A stretch of 19,996 nt of DNA from an uncultured Flavobacteriaceae bacterium (GTDB lineage: Bacteria > Bacteroidota > Bacteroidia > Flavobacteriales > Flavobacteriaceae), in NCBI GenBank assembly GCA_947311745.1, contig CAMZLT010000248.1:1-19996 (forward strand). The letters run 5' to 3'. Shown one piece after another: positions 1 to 7,713 of this stretch. Each line of letters opens with the position of its first letter. Positions within the stretch are counted from its first letter, which is position 1. The notes below the pieces were generated by a model. The model saw only the letters and a list, made by a program, of their open reading frames with translations. It had not been told where the DNA came from and searched no databases. The position numbers and the translations under genes were made by a program.

Positions 1-64
1 AATACTTAACTAAAACTTCGGGTAAAAGTAATTTAGCAATAGGTAATAAATCGATTGTAGACAT
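1..64 (-). CDS. Probable ISAon1-type transposase, N-terminal fragment (partial, runs off the window)
   Basis: An open frame starts with ATG at 64 on the minus strand and is still open at base 1. It encodes 21 residues, beginning MSTIDLLPIAKLLLPEVLVK. The pattern of a short start, then LLP, then a hydrophobic LLLPE stretch resembles the N-terminal ORF of ISAon1-type transposases common in Bacteroidota, where the N-terminal and DDE parts are often separate reading frames. A T-rich stretch (A-rich on the coding strand) precedes the ATG. Only the first 7 to 8 kDa-scale portion would be needed to confirm it and even that is not in the window, so the call rests on resemblance of a very short peptide. 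No terminal inverted repeat could be identified between this start and the next gene. It could instead be the start of an unrelated protein. Confidence 0.4.
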   Translation of the reverse strand, partial: MSTIDLLPIAKLLLPEVLVKY

Positions 65-85
65 CTGTTTTTTTTATAACAAATA

Positions 86-550
86 TCAAACTATTTTTTT
101 AAAACTCCACAAGTTTTGCACTTGATCCATAAAAAGACCATTTTTATCTCCTTGACCTCCAAAACTTTCTACGCCTGTATTTACAAAAGCAAGTTCCCAA
201 CCTTCTGCAATCATTGCATTAATTTTAGAGCTAATTATAGCATCGTTTGTTGCAATATTTTGAAAACGAATACCTCCAACATTAAAAAAGTTTAAAAGTT
301 TTGTTTCGTCAAAACCTTTAACACGCATTTCTTTTCTTTTGGATTTGTTTCTTTTATTACTTTCCTCAGTTTGTGTAGAAGTGTAGGTTTTGTAATCTCT
401 TGCGTCGTTAGCCGAGATAATTCTAGATCTACCCAAACCATTAGGTACAATCGATTCAACACTTGTAATTACTTTGTACTCTACTTGTTGTGCATAAGAC
501 ACCAGTTGAAATAAAATGGCAAATGTTACTACTAATACTAATTTTTTCAT
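86..550 (-). CDS. Secreted DUF4177-like small protein
   Basis: A 154-residue protein of unknown function. The N-terminus is a classical signal peptide: KK, a hydrophobic core to about residue 16, and a probable signal peptidase I site after SYA (residue 20), leaving QQVEYKV as the mature start. The mature part begins with the EYKV strand and ends with MIAEGWELAFVNTG followed by an aromatic strand (LWSFKKIV). That strand-helix-GWEL arrangement is typical of DUF4177-like domains. Between them is a long Lys/Arg/Ser-rich insertion (about residues 55 to 80). It is probably periplasmic. It lies 46 bases downstream of the RDD gene on the same strand but has its own -7 box just upstream of the ATG. 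No function can be inferred from the sequence. Confidence 0.75.
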   Translation of the reverse strand: MKKLVLVVTFAILFQLVSYAQQVEYKVITSVESIVPNGLGRSRIISANDARDYKTYTSTQTEESNKRNKSKRKEMRVKGFDETKLLNFFNVGGIRFQNIATNDAIISSKINAMIAEGWELAFVNTGVESFGGQGDKNGLFMDQVQNLWSFKKIV

Positions 551-580
551 TTTGTTTAAGTTTTAATTATATTTGATATA

Positions 581-588
581 CAAATTTA
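581..588 (-). promoter_or_regulatory. -7 box of the DUF4177-like gene (TAAATTTG)
   Basis: On the minus strand the sequence reads TAAATTTG, a perfect match to the flavobacterial -7 consensus TAnnTTTG. It lies about 30 bases before the ATG at 550, giving an expected leader of about 20 to 25 nt. No convincing TTG -33 element was seen at the usual spacing. Confidence 0.5.
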
Positions 589-596
589 CATAAAAT

Positions 597-1337
597 CTAC
601 ATATTCTGTGTAAAATGCACATAATCTTTTATAATTGTTTTTAAGTACACCGAATTAGGCATTTCTCCTTTACTTGTTTTGGTAATTTCCTCTATTTTTA
701 TACGTAATTTATCAATAGTTTTATAATCTCGACTTTTACTTGCTGTTAAAAAAGTCTCTTTAATAATTCGCATATCATTATCGGTAAGATTAATAACCGA
801 AGGAAAAGTTGCTTGGTATTCTTTTTGTGTTTCTTCTAATATAGAATGGTTAATTTTATGTCTGTTTTTTAAACTAACCACAGCAGTGCCAGATGCCATA
901 TCGCCCATTCGTTGGTTGTTTTTACTTGCAATAATGGTAATGATACCAACAATTGGAGTTAAACCCATTAACCAAATATCAACAATTCTAAAAATCCATC
1001 TTGCAAAATAATCGCCAAAACCAGCAGCATAGCCATCAATTTTTATCACTTTTATTTTTAAAACTTTTTTACCCAAAGTTTGACCACCTAAAAATATTTC
1101 GGAATATAAAGTATAGGTGTAAGCAGGTAACAAAAGTAAGCTGTAAATTGCCATTTTACTCCAATAATTCATACTATAACTGATTATATCTAAAGTATCT
1201 ATCATTTTAAACATAATGTAGGTGAAGGAAACAATAATAAATAAATCTAAAAATGCAGCAAGTAATCTTTCGCCAAGACTAGCAAGTTGCATTTCGATAT
1301 TAACATTTTGCGTGGTATTTATTTGTATGTTACTCAT
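597..1337 (-). CDS. RDD family integral membrane protein
   Basis: A 246-residue membrane protein of the RDD family. The N-terminal part carries the family pattern: an Arg-containing first helix (ERLLAAFLDLFIIVSF, about residues 23 to 46), a second helix (about 62 to 82), then GGQTLGKKVLKIKVI, FARWIFRIVD and a further hydrophobic segment (about 120 to 137). The last 90 residues are soluble and charged (about 160 to 246), with no recognised domain. RDD proteins are generally small multi-spanning proteins, some of them linked to ion or osmolyte transport; the substrate here is unknown. It is divergently arranged with the SpoIIM-MoxR-DUF58 operon, with only 23 bases between the two start codons. 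RDD genes beside this operon suggest a shared membrane-associated role (inference). Confidence 0.8.
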   Translation of the reverse strand: MSNIQINTTQNVNIEMQLASLGERLLAAFLDLFIIVSFTYIMFKMIDTLDIISYSMNYWSKMAIYSLLLLPAYTYTLYSEIFLGGQTLGKKVLKIKVIKIDGYAAGFGDYFARWIFRIVDIWLMGLTPIVGIITIIASKNNQRMGDMASGTAVVSLKNRHKINHSILEETQKEYQATFPSVINLTDNDMRIIKETFLTASKSRDYKTIDKLRIKIEEITKTSKGEMPNSVYLKTIIKDYVHFTQNM

Positions 1338-1353
1338 TTTTTATATACTTTCG
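1323..1353 (+). promoter_or_regulatory. Putative promoter of the SpoIIM-MoxR-DUF58 operon
   Basis: A TTG at 1323-1325 and TACTTTCG at 1346-1353 are separated by 20 bases. This fits the flavobacterial TTG / TAnnTTTG promoter with one mismatch in the -7 box. The box ends seven bases before the ATG at 1361, so transcription would start at or very close to the start codon. The -33 element lies inside the 5' end of the divergent RDD gene. Confidence 0.5.
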
Positions 1354-1360
1354 TTCTTCT

Positions 1361-2347
1361 ATGCGAGAGGCTGCTTTTATAAAACAAAATAAAGACAAAT
1401 GGTTAGAGTTTGAATCCCAAATTTTTGGAAACTCAACTTCTAATCCAGATGAACTATCAAGTTTATACATTCATTTAATGAATGACTTAGCGTATGCTCA
1501 AACATATTACCCCAAAAGTAAAACAATTCTTTATTTAAACAACCTTGCAGCGAAAACTTTTCAAAAAATTTATGCAACTAAAAAAGATGAAGCCAATAGA
1601 TTAGTGCGTTTCTTTAAAACGGAAGTACCTTTAATTTTATACGATTATAGACGATATTTGTATTATGCTTTTGCTTTTTTTATAGTTTTTGTAGCTGTTG
1701 GCGTAATTTCATCAATAAAAGACGATAATTTTATACGATTAGTATTAGGTGATTATTACGTAAATATGACACTTGAAAATATCGAAAAAGGCGATCCTGT
1801 TGCAGTTTATAAAAGTGGTTCAAATTGGGGGAGCCATATCGGAATTACCTTAAATAATATTCGTGTAGGGTTTTACAATTATATTTTAGGCTTTTTTGGT
1901 GGTTTAGGAACGATTTATATTTTATTTGAAAATAGTGTAATGCTAGGAGCATTTCAATATATGTTTTATAAGCACAATGCTTTTTGGCCAAGTGTTCGTG
2001 GTATTTGGATTCACGGTGCAATGGAAATATTTGCAATCGTTGTCGAAGCAATGGCAGGATTAATTTTAGGAGCAAGTATTTTGTTTCCGCAAACCTATTC
2101 CAGATATGAATCCTTAAAAAAAGGTGTAAAAGTATCTTTAAAAATATTTTTGAGTACCTTTCCGTTTACCATTGCCGCAGGATTTTTAGAAGGATATATC
2201 ACACGATATAGCAATATAATGCCAAATTGGTTGTCCATAGGGATTATAATAACCACATTAAGTATCATAACCTATTACTATTTTATTTATCCGAAAGTAG
2301 TATATAAAGCCAAACAAAAAGAATATGCAACTATTAAAACGACGTAG
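1361..2347 (+). CDS. SpoIIM-family (stage II sporulation protein M-like) membrane protein
   Basis: A 328-residue polytopic membrane protein of the SpoIIM/DUF95 family. The family is named for a Bacillus engulfment protein, but it is widespread in non-sporulating Bacteroidota. The N-terminus (MREAAFIKQNKDKWLEFE) is soluble and characteristic of flavobacterial members, which supports this ATG although it has almost no leader. Hydrophobic segments occur at about 101-118, 170-200, 214-243, 258-276 and 292-311. The stretch GIWIHGAMEIFAIVVEAMAG (about 214-233) is the conserved membrane motif of the family. It is the first gene of the operon and overlaps the next by 23 bases in a different frame, implying coupled translation. 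The function in this setting is unknown; by association it works with the MoxR ATPase module. Confidence 0.85.
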   Translation: MREAAFIKQNKDKWLEFESQIFGNSTSNPDELSSLYIHLMNDLAYAQTYYPKSKTILYLNNLAAKTFQKIYATKKDEANRLVRFFKTEVPLILYDYRRYLYYAFAFFIVFVAVGVISSIKDDNFIRLVLGDYYVNMTLENIEKGDPVAVYKSGSNWGSHIGITLNNIRVGFYNYILGFFGGLGTIYILFENSVMLGAFQYMFYKHNAFWPSVRGIWIHGAMEIFAIVVEAMAGLILGASILFPQTYSRYESLKKGVKVSLKIFLSTFPFTIAAGFLEGYITRYSNIMPNWLSIGIIITTLSIITYYYFIYPKVVYKAKQKEYATIKTT

Positions 2348-3239
2348 ATTTAGTGATAATTTTAACGACACGTTTTCCTTTGTAAAATTATACGGAAAAC
2401 ATTTTTTTAAAAACTATTTTATATTAAATGGTTTGCCTTTAATTTTTATGCTGGTAGTGCTATATTTTTTTACGACTACTTTTATTGGATTGAGTACTTT
2501 TCAAAATGGCGATACTGGTAAAATAATAGAAGATTATATTGCTAATAATGCTGTGGTTTTTGGACTAATTGTTGTCGTTTCGGTGATTGTTTTGTTTATA
2601 TTCGCAATTATACAGTATACTTTTGTGCCTATATACATGATTTTATACCAACGTAATAACGGTATAAATTTTACGTCAAAAGATATTTTTGATGTAATGT
2701 TTAAAGAAAAAATAGGGAAAATTTTAATTTTTATGTTCGTAAGTTTCCTATTGCTAATTCCAACTATTATCGTAGGAGGGATTTTAGGACTCTTACTATT
2801 AATAACCATTTTCGGAATTATATTCTTATTCGCTTACATATCAATGTTTTATAATAATGCTATGTTTGAATATTTAGAAACCGATAAAGGAATTTGGGAA
2901 TGTTTTGGTTATTCCTTTGATATGTTAAAAGTAAAATTTTGGGATAATGTTGGTGCAATAGGATTATTTATGTTATTATCCAGCTTTGTTAGTGGCGGAA
3001 TTTCATTAGTAACCAATATGATTTCTATGGTGTTTGCTGCAAATACCGCTAATCGTAGTGAACAAGAAACTATGATGATGTTAGCAATGCTCGTTGCTTT
3101 TATTATTTCAAAAACCATAAGTATTTTTGTGCAAACTATAATACAATTAGCACAAGCAATGGTATATTATAGTGTTAAAGAAGAATTGGAAAATATTGTT
3201 ACCGTTTCCGAAATTGATAAAATAGGTTTAGGTGAATAA
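2325..3239 (+). CDS. Polytopic membrane protein of unknown function (operon partner of MoxR/DUF58)
   Basis: A 304-residue, strongly hydrophobic protein. A short basic N-terminus (KRRRFSDNFNDTFSF) is followed by about six membrane segments: about 36-55, 77-102, 133-175 (two closely spaced helices), 211-235 and 250-275. The C-terminal tail (YYSVKEELENIVTVSEIDKIGLGE) is hydrophilic. It lacks obvious catalytic motifs. Proteins of this shape regularly sit between SpoIIM-like and DUF4129 genes in flavobacteria. The start overlaps the end of the SpoIIM gene and the stop overlaps the start of the DUF4129 gene, so it is clearly translated as part of the operon. No specific function is claimed. Confidence 0.75.
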   Translation: MQLLKRRRFSDNFNDTFSFVKLYGKHFFKNYFILNGLPLIFMLVVLYFFTTTFIGLSTFQNGDTGKIIEDYIANNAVVFGLIVVVSVIVLFIFAIIQYTFVPIYMILYQRNNGINFTSKDIFDVMFKEKIGKILIFMFVSFLLLIPTIIVGGILGLLLLITIFGIIFLFAYISMFYNNAMFEYLETDKGIWECFGYSFDMLKVKFWDNVGAIGLFMLLSSFVSGGISLVTNMISMVFAANTANRSEQETMMMLAMLVAFIISKTISIFVQTIIQLAQAMVYYSVKEELENIVTVSEIDKIGLGE

Positions 3240-3957
3240 ATATATTTTATACATATTTTTAGTACTAAATTTAATTTCTTTTTCGCAAAAAAAAGAAATT
3301 AAAACCGATGTAGATAGTAATATTGTCATACGTAAATTACCAGATAATTTTAAAGATACTTATAAAGATGCTGTTTTTGTTTACGATTATAATTTCGATC
3401 CAAATCAGCGTAGTCTTTGGGAACAATTTACACATTGGCTTGAAGAAAAGATGAAAGAATGGTTTGGTTTAGTTGATGAAAAAGAAGCTGCAAATTTCAC
3501 CAATAATTTTATTAAAATACTATATTATTTGGTGTTTATAACTGTTTTGTATTTTATTATTAAAACTTTTATGAATAAAGAAGGAAACTGGGTTTTTGGT
3601 AGAAATTCCGATTCCTTAAATATAAAAGCAACCGTTTTAAAAGAGGAATTATTAGAAACAAATTACGATACGCTTATTGCAAAAGCAAAAGAAAAAAATG
3701 ATTACCGTTCTGCTATTCGTTACCATTACCTTAAAACGCTAAAAGAATTAACCAAGGCAAATTTAATTGAATGGGATAACGAAAAAACAAATTACGACTA
3801 CCAATACGAAATAAAAAATGCGGATTTACGCGAAAAATTTACCTATATTTCGTATGTTTTTGATTACTGTTGGTATGGTGAATTTACTATAAGCGAAAGT
3901 GCTTTTACAGATGCAGAACAAAAGTTTAACCAATTAACACAACAAATAAATGGGTAA
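3232..3957 (+). CDS. DUF4129 domain-containing membrane protein (GTG start)
   Basis: A 241-residue protein. The start is GTG at 3232, overlapping the last eight bases of the upstream gene. It is chosen because the signal-peptide-like N-terminus (NKYILYIFLVLNLISFSQKK) begins there. A periplasmic segment of about 60 residues (WEQFTHWLEEKMKEWFGL) precedes one membrane helix at about 92-113. The cytoplasmic C-terminus holds the DUF4129 pattern: AIRYHYLKTLKELTKANLIEW, then LREKFTYISYVFDYCWYGEFTISESAF. DUF4129 is found in operons with MoxR, DUF58, DUF4350 and sometimes transglutaminase genes; no transglutaminase is present here. It overlaps the next gene by eight bases. Its likely role is a membrane-anchored partner in the MoxR-linked complex (inference). 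Confidence 0.82.
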   Translation: MNKYILYIFLVLNLISFSQKKEIKTDVDSNIVIRKLPDNFKDTYKDAVFVYDYNFDPNQRSLWEQFTHWLEEKMKEWFGLVDEKEAANFTNNFIKILYYLVFITVLYFIIKTFMNKEGNWVFGRNSDSLNIKATVLKEELLETNYDTLIAKAKEKNDYRSAIRYHYLKTLKELTKANLIEWDNEKTNYDYQYEIKNADLREKFTYISYVFDYCWYGEFTISESAFTDAEQKFNQLTQQING

Positions 3958-5155
3958 ACTTAAAATATATATTTTTCTGTTTGTGTTGTTGATAGGCTTG
4001 CTGTTTGTGGTAGAATCTAACAAGCCAAAACCAATTGATTGGACACCATCCTTTAATCGAAACCACAAAAAACCTTGGGGAACTTATATATTATTTAAAG
4101 AACTGAAAAATATTTTTCCAGATACTAAAATTGAAGTCATAAAAAAAACACCGTACGAATTACTTCGTTATAAATATTACAGTAAAAACGAATCTAAAAA
4201 AGCCTATATTTTGCTTAATAATTATCTAGATATAGACAAAAAATCTTTTGAAAAATTATTAGAATTTGCCAAAAAAGGAAATACGGTTTTTATGGCAGCA
4301 ACTTCCATTCCTAAATTTATACGTGATACCTTAAATTTTAAAACTAAAGATTCGTATTATTATTCGTATAAAGATTCCGCAAAGAAAGAAATGTACCTTA
4401 CAAATAAGTACCTTAAAAAAGAAAAATTTATTTATAATAAAGGATTTGAAAGTGTGTATTTTGACAGTTTACCTGCAAGTACAGCAACAATTTTAGGATA
4501 TCATAATTATAAAAAAAAGGATTTTATAAACTATGCAAAAATAAAATTTGGAAAAGGCGAATTCTACATTCACTTACAACCTTATGCCTTTACTAATTAC
4601 CATTTGTTAAAAGAAAACCATCATAAATACGCTACAAATGCCTTATCGTATATCGATGTAGATAAAATTTATTGGGATAGTAAGATAAAATCCGATTTAG
4701 ATATTTCCGATAATAAATTGCGATATATCTTAAAACAACCAGCGTTAAAATGGGCTTGGCGTTTATCTTGGCTTGGAATTATAATTTTTATTATTTTCCG
4801 TGCTAAACGAAAACAACGAATTGTTCCGATTATTAAAAAATTGCCAAACACTTCTATTGCATTTGCTAAAACTATTGGTAATATGTATTTCAATCAAGGT
4901 AAACCAAAAGATATAATAAACAAAAAAATAACCTTCTTTTTAGAATATATCCGAAACACCTATTTATTAGATACGCAAAATTTAAACGAAGAGTTTCGTA
5001 AGCGTTTGTACCATAAAACAGGAGTGCCAAAAAATGAAATAAACCGATTAATTAATTATATAATTGAATTACAAAAACGAGACGAACCACAAGAACATGC
5101 TTTGGTTACACTTAATAAACTAATTGAAAAATTTTATAAAAAAACAAAAATGTAA
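3950..5155 (+). CDS. DUF4350 domain-containing membrane protein
   Basis: A 401-residue protein. An N-terminal membrane anchor (about residues 5-22) is followed by a periplasmic domain containing PSFNRNHKKPWGTYILFKEL, the hallmark of DUF4350. This domain has an alternating strand-helix layout to about residue 230. A second membrane helix (LSWLGIIIFIIFRAKRKQR, about 273-291) leads to a cytoplasmic C-terminal part of about 110 helical residues (TSIAFAKTIGNMYFNQGKP onwards). It overlaps the DUF4129 gene by eight bases and the MoxR gene by one base (TAATG). DUF4350 genes occur beside DUF4129 and MoxR genes in bacteria and archaea. The biochemical role is not known; its cytoplasmic tail could be a contact point for the ATPase (inference). 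Confidence 0.82.
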   Translation: MGKLKIYIFLFVLLIGLLFVVESNKPKPIDWTPSFNRNHKKPWGTYILFKELKNIFPDTKIEVIKKTPYELLRYKYYSKNESKKAYILLNNYLDIDKKSFEKLLEFAKKGNTVFMAATSIPKFIRDTLNFKTKDSYYYSYKDSAKKEMYLTNKYLKKEKFIYNKGFESVYFDSLPASTATILGYHNYKKKDFINYAKIKFGKGEFYIHLQPYAFTNYHLLKENHHKYATNALSYIDVDKIYWDSKIKSDLDISDNKLRYILKQPALKWAWRLSWLGIIIFIIFRAKRKQRIVPIIKKLPNTSIAFAKTIGNMYFNQGKPKDIINKKITFFLEYIRNTYLLDTQNLNEEFRKRLYHKTGVPKNEINRLINYIIELQKRDEPQEHALVTLNKLIEKFYKKTKM

Positions 5156-6162
5156 TGGAAGATACTACAGAAAACACACCAGAGCAAAATAATAACATCA
5201 ATTTTGAAAACAGAATTGATTTATCCGAATTGCAACAAAGCGTTAAAGATATTCGTGCAGAATTACACAAAGTAATTATCGGTCAGCGTGAAATGATAGA
5301 TATGCTTATTGCTACGGTTTTATCTAATGGTCATTCTTTAATCGAAGGAGTTCCAGGTGTTGCAAAAACAATAACTGCAAAATTAATGGCACAAACCATG
5401 CAAGTAGATTTTAGCAGAATTCAGTTTACACCAGATTTAATGCCTTCGGATATTTTAGGAACTTCGGTTTTTAATATGAAAAAAAACGAATTTGAATTTA
5501 AACAAGGACCTATTTTTTCAAATATTATACTAATCGACGAGATTAATCGTGCACCTGCAAAAACACAAGCAGCTTTGTTTGAAGTTATGGAAGAACGACA
5601 AGTTACCATAGACGGAAAAACCTATAAAATGGAAAAACCGTTTTTAACTTTTGCAACCCAAAACCCGATAGAGCAAGAAGGAACCTATCGTTTGCCAGAA
5701 GCACAATTAGATCGTTTTTTGTTTAAAATTGAAGTAGATTATCCTACTTTAGAAGAAGAATTTGAAATAATTGAAACGCATCACAACCGAAAACAAGAAA
5801 AAACTTCTTTAGTAAAAGGAATCGTTACAGCAGCACAAATTGCTAAATTTCAAAAACAAGTATCCGATGTTTTGGTAGAAAAAAACCTGCTAAATTATAT
5901 CGGAAAATTAGTACATGCAACACGTGAAAATCCGTTTTTATATTTAGGAGCATCACCAAGAGCATCACTAGCAATATTACAAGCATCTAAAGCTTTTGCA
6001 GCAATGCAAGGTCGTGATTTTGTAACGCCAGACGATATTAAACGTAGTGCAATACCTGTATTGCAGCATCGTGTGATTGTAACACCTGAACGTGAAATGG
6101 AAGGCGTAACAAGCAAACAAATTATAAAAGGGATGCTAGAAACCATTGAAATACCAAGGTAA
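5155..6162 (+). CDS. MoxR family AAA+ ATPase
   Basis: A 335-residue AAA+ ATPase of the MoxR/RavA clade, the usual length for the family. Walker A is EGVPGVAKT (residues 64-72), with Ala in place of the commoner Gly-Lys form, as in many MoxR proteins. Walker B is ILIDE (about 125-129), followed by INRAPAKTQAALFEVMEERQ. Sensor 1 is ATQNP (167-171), and EAQLDRF supplies the arginine-finger region. The C-terminal lid contains GASPRASLAILQASKA and sensor 2. MoxR ATPases act as chaperone-like factors that mature or remodel partner proteins, typically with a DUF58 or VWA-domain protein, which is exactly the next gene. The start codon overlaps the stop of the DUF4350 gene, so translation is coupled. 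It is the cytoplasmic ATPase engine of the operon. Confidence 0.95.
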   Translation: MEDTTENTPEQNNNINFENRIDLSELQQSVKDIRAELHKVIIGQREMIDMLIATVLSNGHSLIEGVPGVAKTITAKLMAQTMQVDFSRIQFTPDLMPSDILGTSVFNMKKNEFEFKQGPIFSNIILIDEINRAPAKTQAALFEVMEERQVTIDGKTYKMEKPFLTFATQNPIEQEGTYRLPEAQLDRFLFKIEVDYPTLEEEFEIIETHHNRKQEKTSLVKGIVTAAQIAKFQKQVSDVLVEKNLLNYIGKLVHATRENPFLYLGASPRASLAILQASKAFAAMQGRDFVTPDDIKRSAIPVLQHRVIVTPEREMEGVTSKQIIKGMLETIEIPR

Positions 6163-6194
6163 TTAAAAAATATAAAAAGCCTAGATTAAGCAAT

Positions 6195-7517
6195 ATGTTT
6201 AAAAAATTATATTTAGAAAAAAACTTTTTTTACTTCTTTGGAGGTTTAATTGTGTTGTTTATAATAGGTTATATTTATGCTCCGTTTTTTTCGGTAGCAA
6301 AAATATTGGTTTTGGCTTTGTTAGTTTTAACAATTTTGGATATTATTTCGTTATTTTTTGTAAAAAAAGGTATTTCAGCAGTACGTGTGTTGCCTGAAAA
6401 ATTTTCAAATGGCGATGAAAATCCAATAGAAATCCACTTAAAAAATTACTATACTTTTCCTATTTCGATAAGTGTAATTGACGAAATTCCGTTTCAATTT
6501 CAAAAAAGAGACTTTGAAATTTTACAAAAAATAAAAGCATCCTCCGAAAAAGTACTACAATACCAATTACGACCAACCGAACGTGGTGAATATCATTTTG
6601 GCAAACTAATTATCTATGTTAAAAGTCCGCTTAAATTAGTGGCAAAACGCTTCCATTTTGATGATAATAAAATGATTCCTACCTATCCATCGTTTATGCA
6701 ATTACGTAAATTTGATTTAATGGCTTTAGCATTTCGTAACGATTACGGAATTAAAAAAATCCGTAGAATTGGTCATACTATGGAATTTGAACAAATTAAA
6801 GAATACGTTCTTGGTGATGATATCCGAACCATAAACTGGAAAGCAACAGCCAAACGAAACCAATTAATGGTAAACCAATTTCAAGATGAAAAAGCACAGC
6901 CAATTTATTCGATTATTGATAAAGGTCGTGTTATGAAAATGCCATTTAATGGATTAAGTTTGTTGGATTATGCAATTAATTCCACTTTAGTGATAAGTAA
7001 TATTACACTAAAAAAGCAAGATAAAGCAGGAATGTTGTGCTTTTCAAAAAAAATAGAAAATAGAGTAGTAGCAGAGCGTCGTTCTAGCCAAATGAATTTA
7101 ATTTTAGAAGCACTTTATAATGTAAAAACCGATTTTAAAGAATCGGATTTTGGCGTGCTTTATGGTGATATAAAGCGTAATATCAAGCATCGTAGTTTAT
7201 TGTTTTTATATACCAATTTTGAAACACTAGACGGTTTAGATAGACAATTAGGTTATTTACAAGCCATTGCTAAAAATCACGTTTTAGTAGTAGTTTTCTT
7301 TATAAATACCGAATTAGAGGATTTAATAAATAAAGAAGTATCCGAAGTTAAAGAAATTTACCACCAAACAATTGCCGAAAAATTCACCTATGAAAAACGT
7401 TTGATTGTAAAAGAATTAAAACGTCGTGGAGTATATTCTATCTTAACCAAACCAAATAATTTAACCGTAGATGTTATCAATAAATATTTAGAATTTAAGG
7501 CAAAAGGGATTATTTAG
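6195..7517 (+). CDS. DUF58 domain-containing protein
   Basis: A 440-residue protein and the last gene of the operon. Two N-terminal membrane helices (about 12-29 and 33-54) are followed by an extracytoplasmic or peripheral beta-rich region. The DUF58 core follows: GDDIRTINWKATAKRNQLMV (about 208-227), where the sequence D-x-R-x-I-x-W-K-A-[TS]-A is the signature of the domain. The rest resembles a VWA-like fold, with YSIIDKGRVM in place of the DxSxS metal site, so a classical MIDAS is not evident. DUF58 proteins are standard partners of MoxR ATPases. The gap after the MoxR gene is only 32 bases. A hairpin with a T-run starts 28 bases after the stop. Confidence 0.92.
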   Translation: MFKKLYLEKNFFYFFGGLIVLFIIGYIYAPFFSVAKILVLALLVLTILDIISLFFVKKGISAVRVLPEKFSNGDENPIEIHLKNYYTFPISISVIDEIPFQFQKRDFEILQKIKASSEKVLQYQLRPTERGEYHFGKLIIYVKSPLKLVAKRFHFDDNKMIPTYPSFMQLRKFDLMALAFRNDYGIKKIRRIGHTMEFEQIKEYVLGDDIRTINWKATAKRNQLMVNQFQDEKAQPIYSIIDKGRVMKMPFNGLSLLDYAINSTLVISNITLKKQDKAGMLCFSKKIENRVVAERRSSQMNLILEALYNVKTDFKESDFGVLYGDIKRNIKHRSLLFLYTNFETLDGLDRQLGYLQAIAKNHVLVVVFFINTELEDLINKEVSEVKEIYHQTIAEKFTYEKRLIVKELKRRGVYSILTKPNNLTVDVINKYLEFKAKGII

Positions 7518-7544
7518 GCGATAAATGCGGTGATTTATTTGTTT

Positions 7545-7583
7545 TACACCAATTCATTATAATAGTATTGGTGTATGTTTTTT
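7545..7583 (+). terminator. Intrinsic terminator of the MoxR-DUF58 operon
   Basis: A 9-bp perfect stem, TACACCAAT (7545-7553) with ATTGGTGTA (7567-7575), has a 13-base loop and is followed by TG and six T residues (7578-7583). It stands 28 bases after the DUF58 stop codon. The rest of the gap to 7713 shows no gene. Confidence 0.7.
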
Positions 7584-7713
7584 GAGATTAAATGGGTATT
7601 TACTTCATAAAAATCTGGACAGTATTATATTGCTAACGATATAGATCTCAATTTTTAGTTAAACCATAAACTCTTAAAGCTTTTTTGTAACGAATACTTT
7701 TGCGGATTTATAG

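Noticed and set aside
1001..1183. Plus-strand open frame inside the RDD gene, and similar short frames opposite the transporter, MoxR and Mrp genes
   Set aside because: These are antisense shadows of well-supported genes with no family resemblance or start signals.
7625..7696. The 13-mer TTATATTGCTAAC and TAACGAATA, also present at 10421-10433 and 10438-10446
   Set aside because: In DNA this AT-rich, several 13-base matches are expected by chance in 20 kb, and the spacing between the two blocks differs by 46 bases. It is not enough to call a dispersed repeat.
7695..7702. A perfect plus-strand TACTTTTG box
   Set aside because: It points into the 3' end of the opposite-strand phosphate transporter gene, with no gene in that direction and no -33 element.
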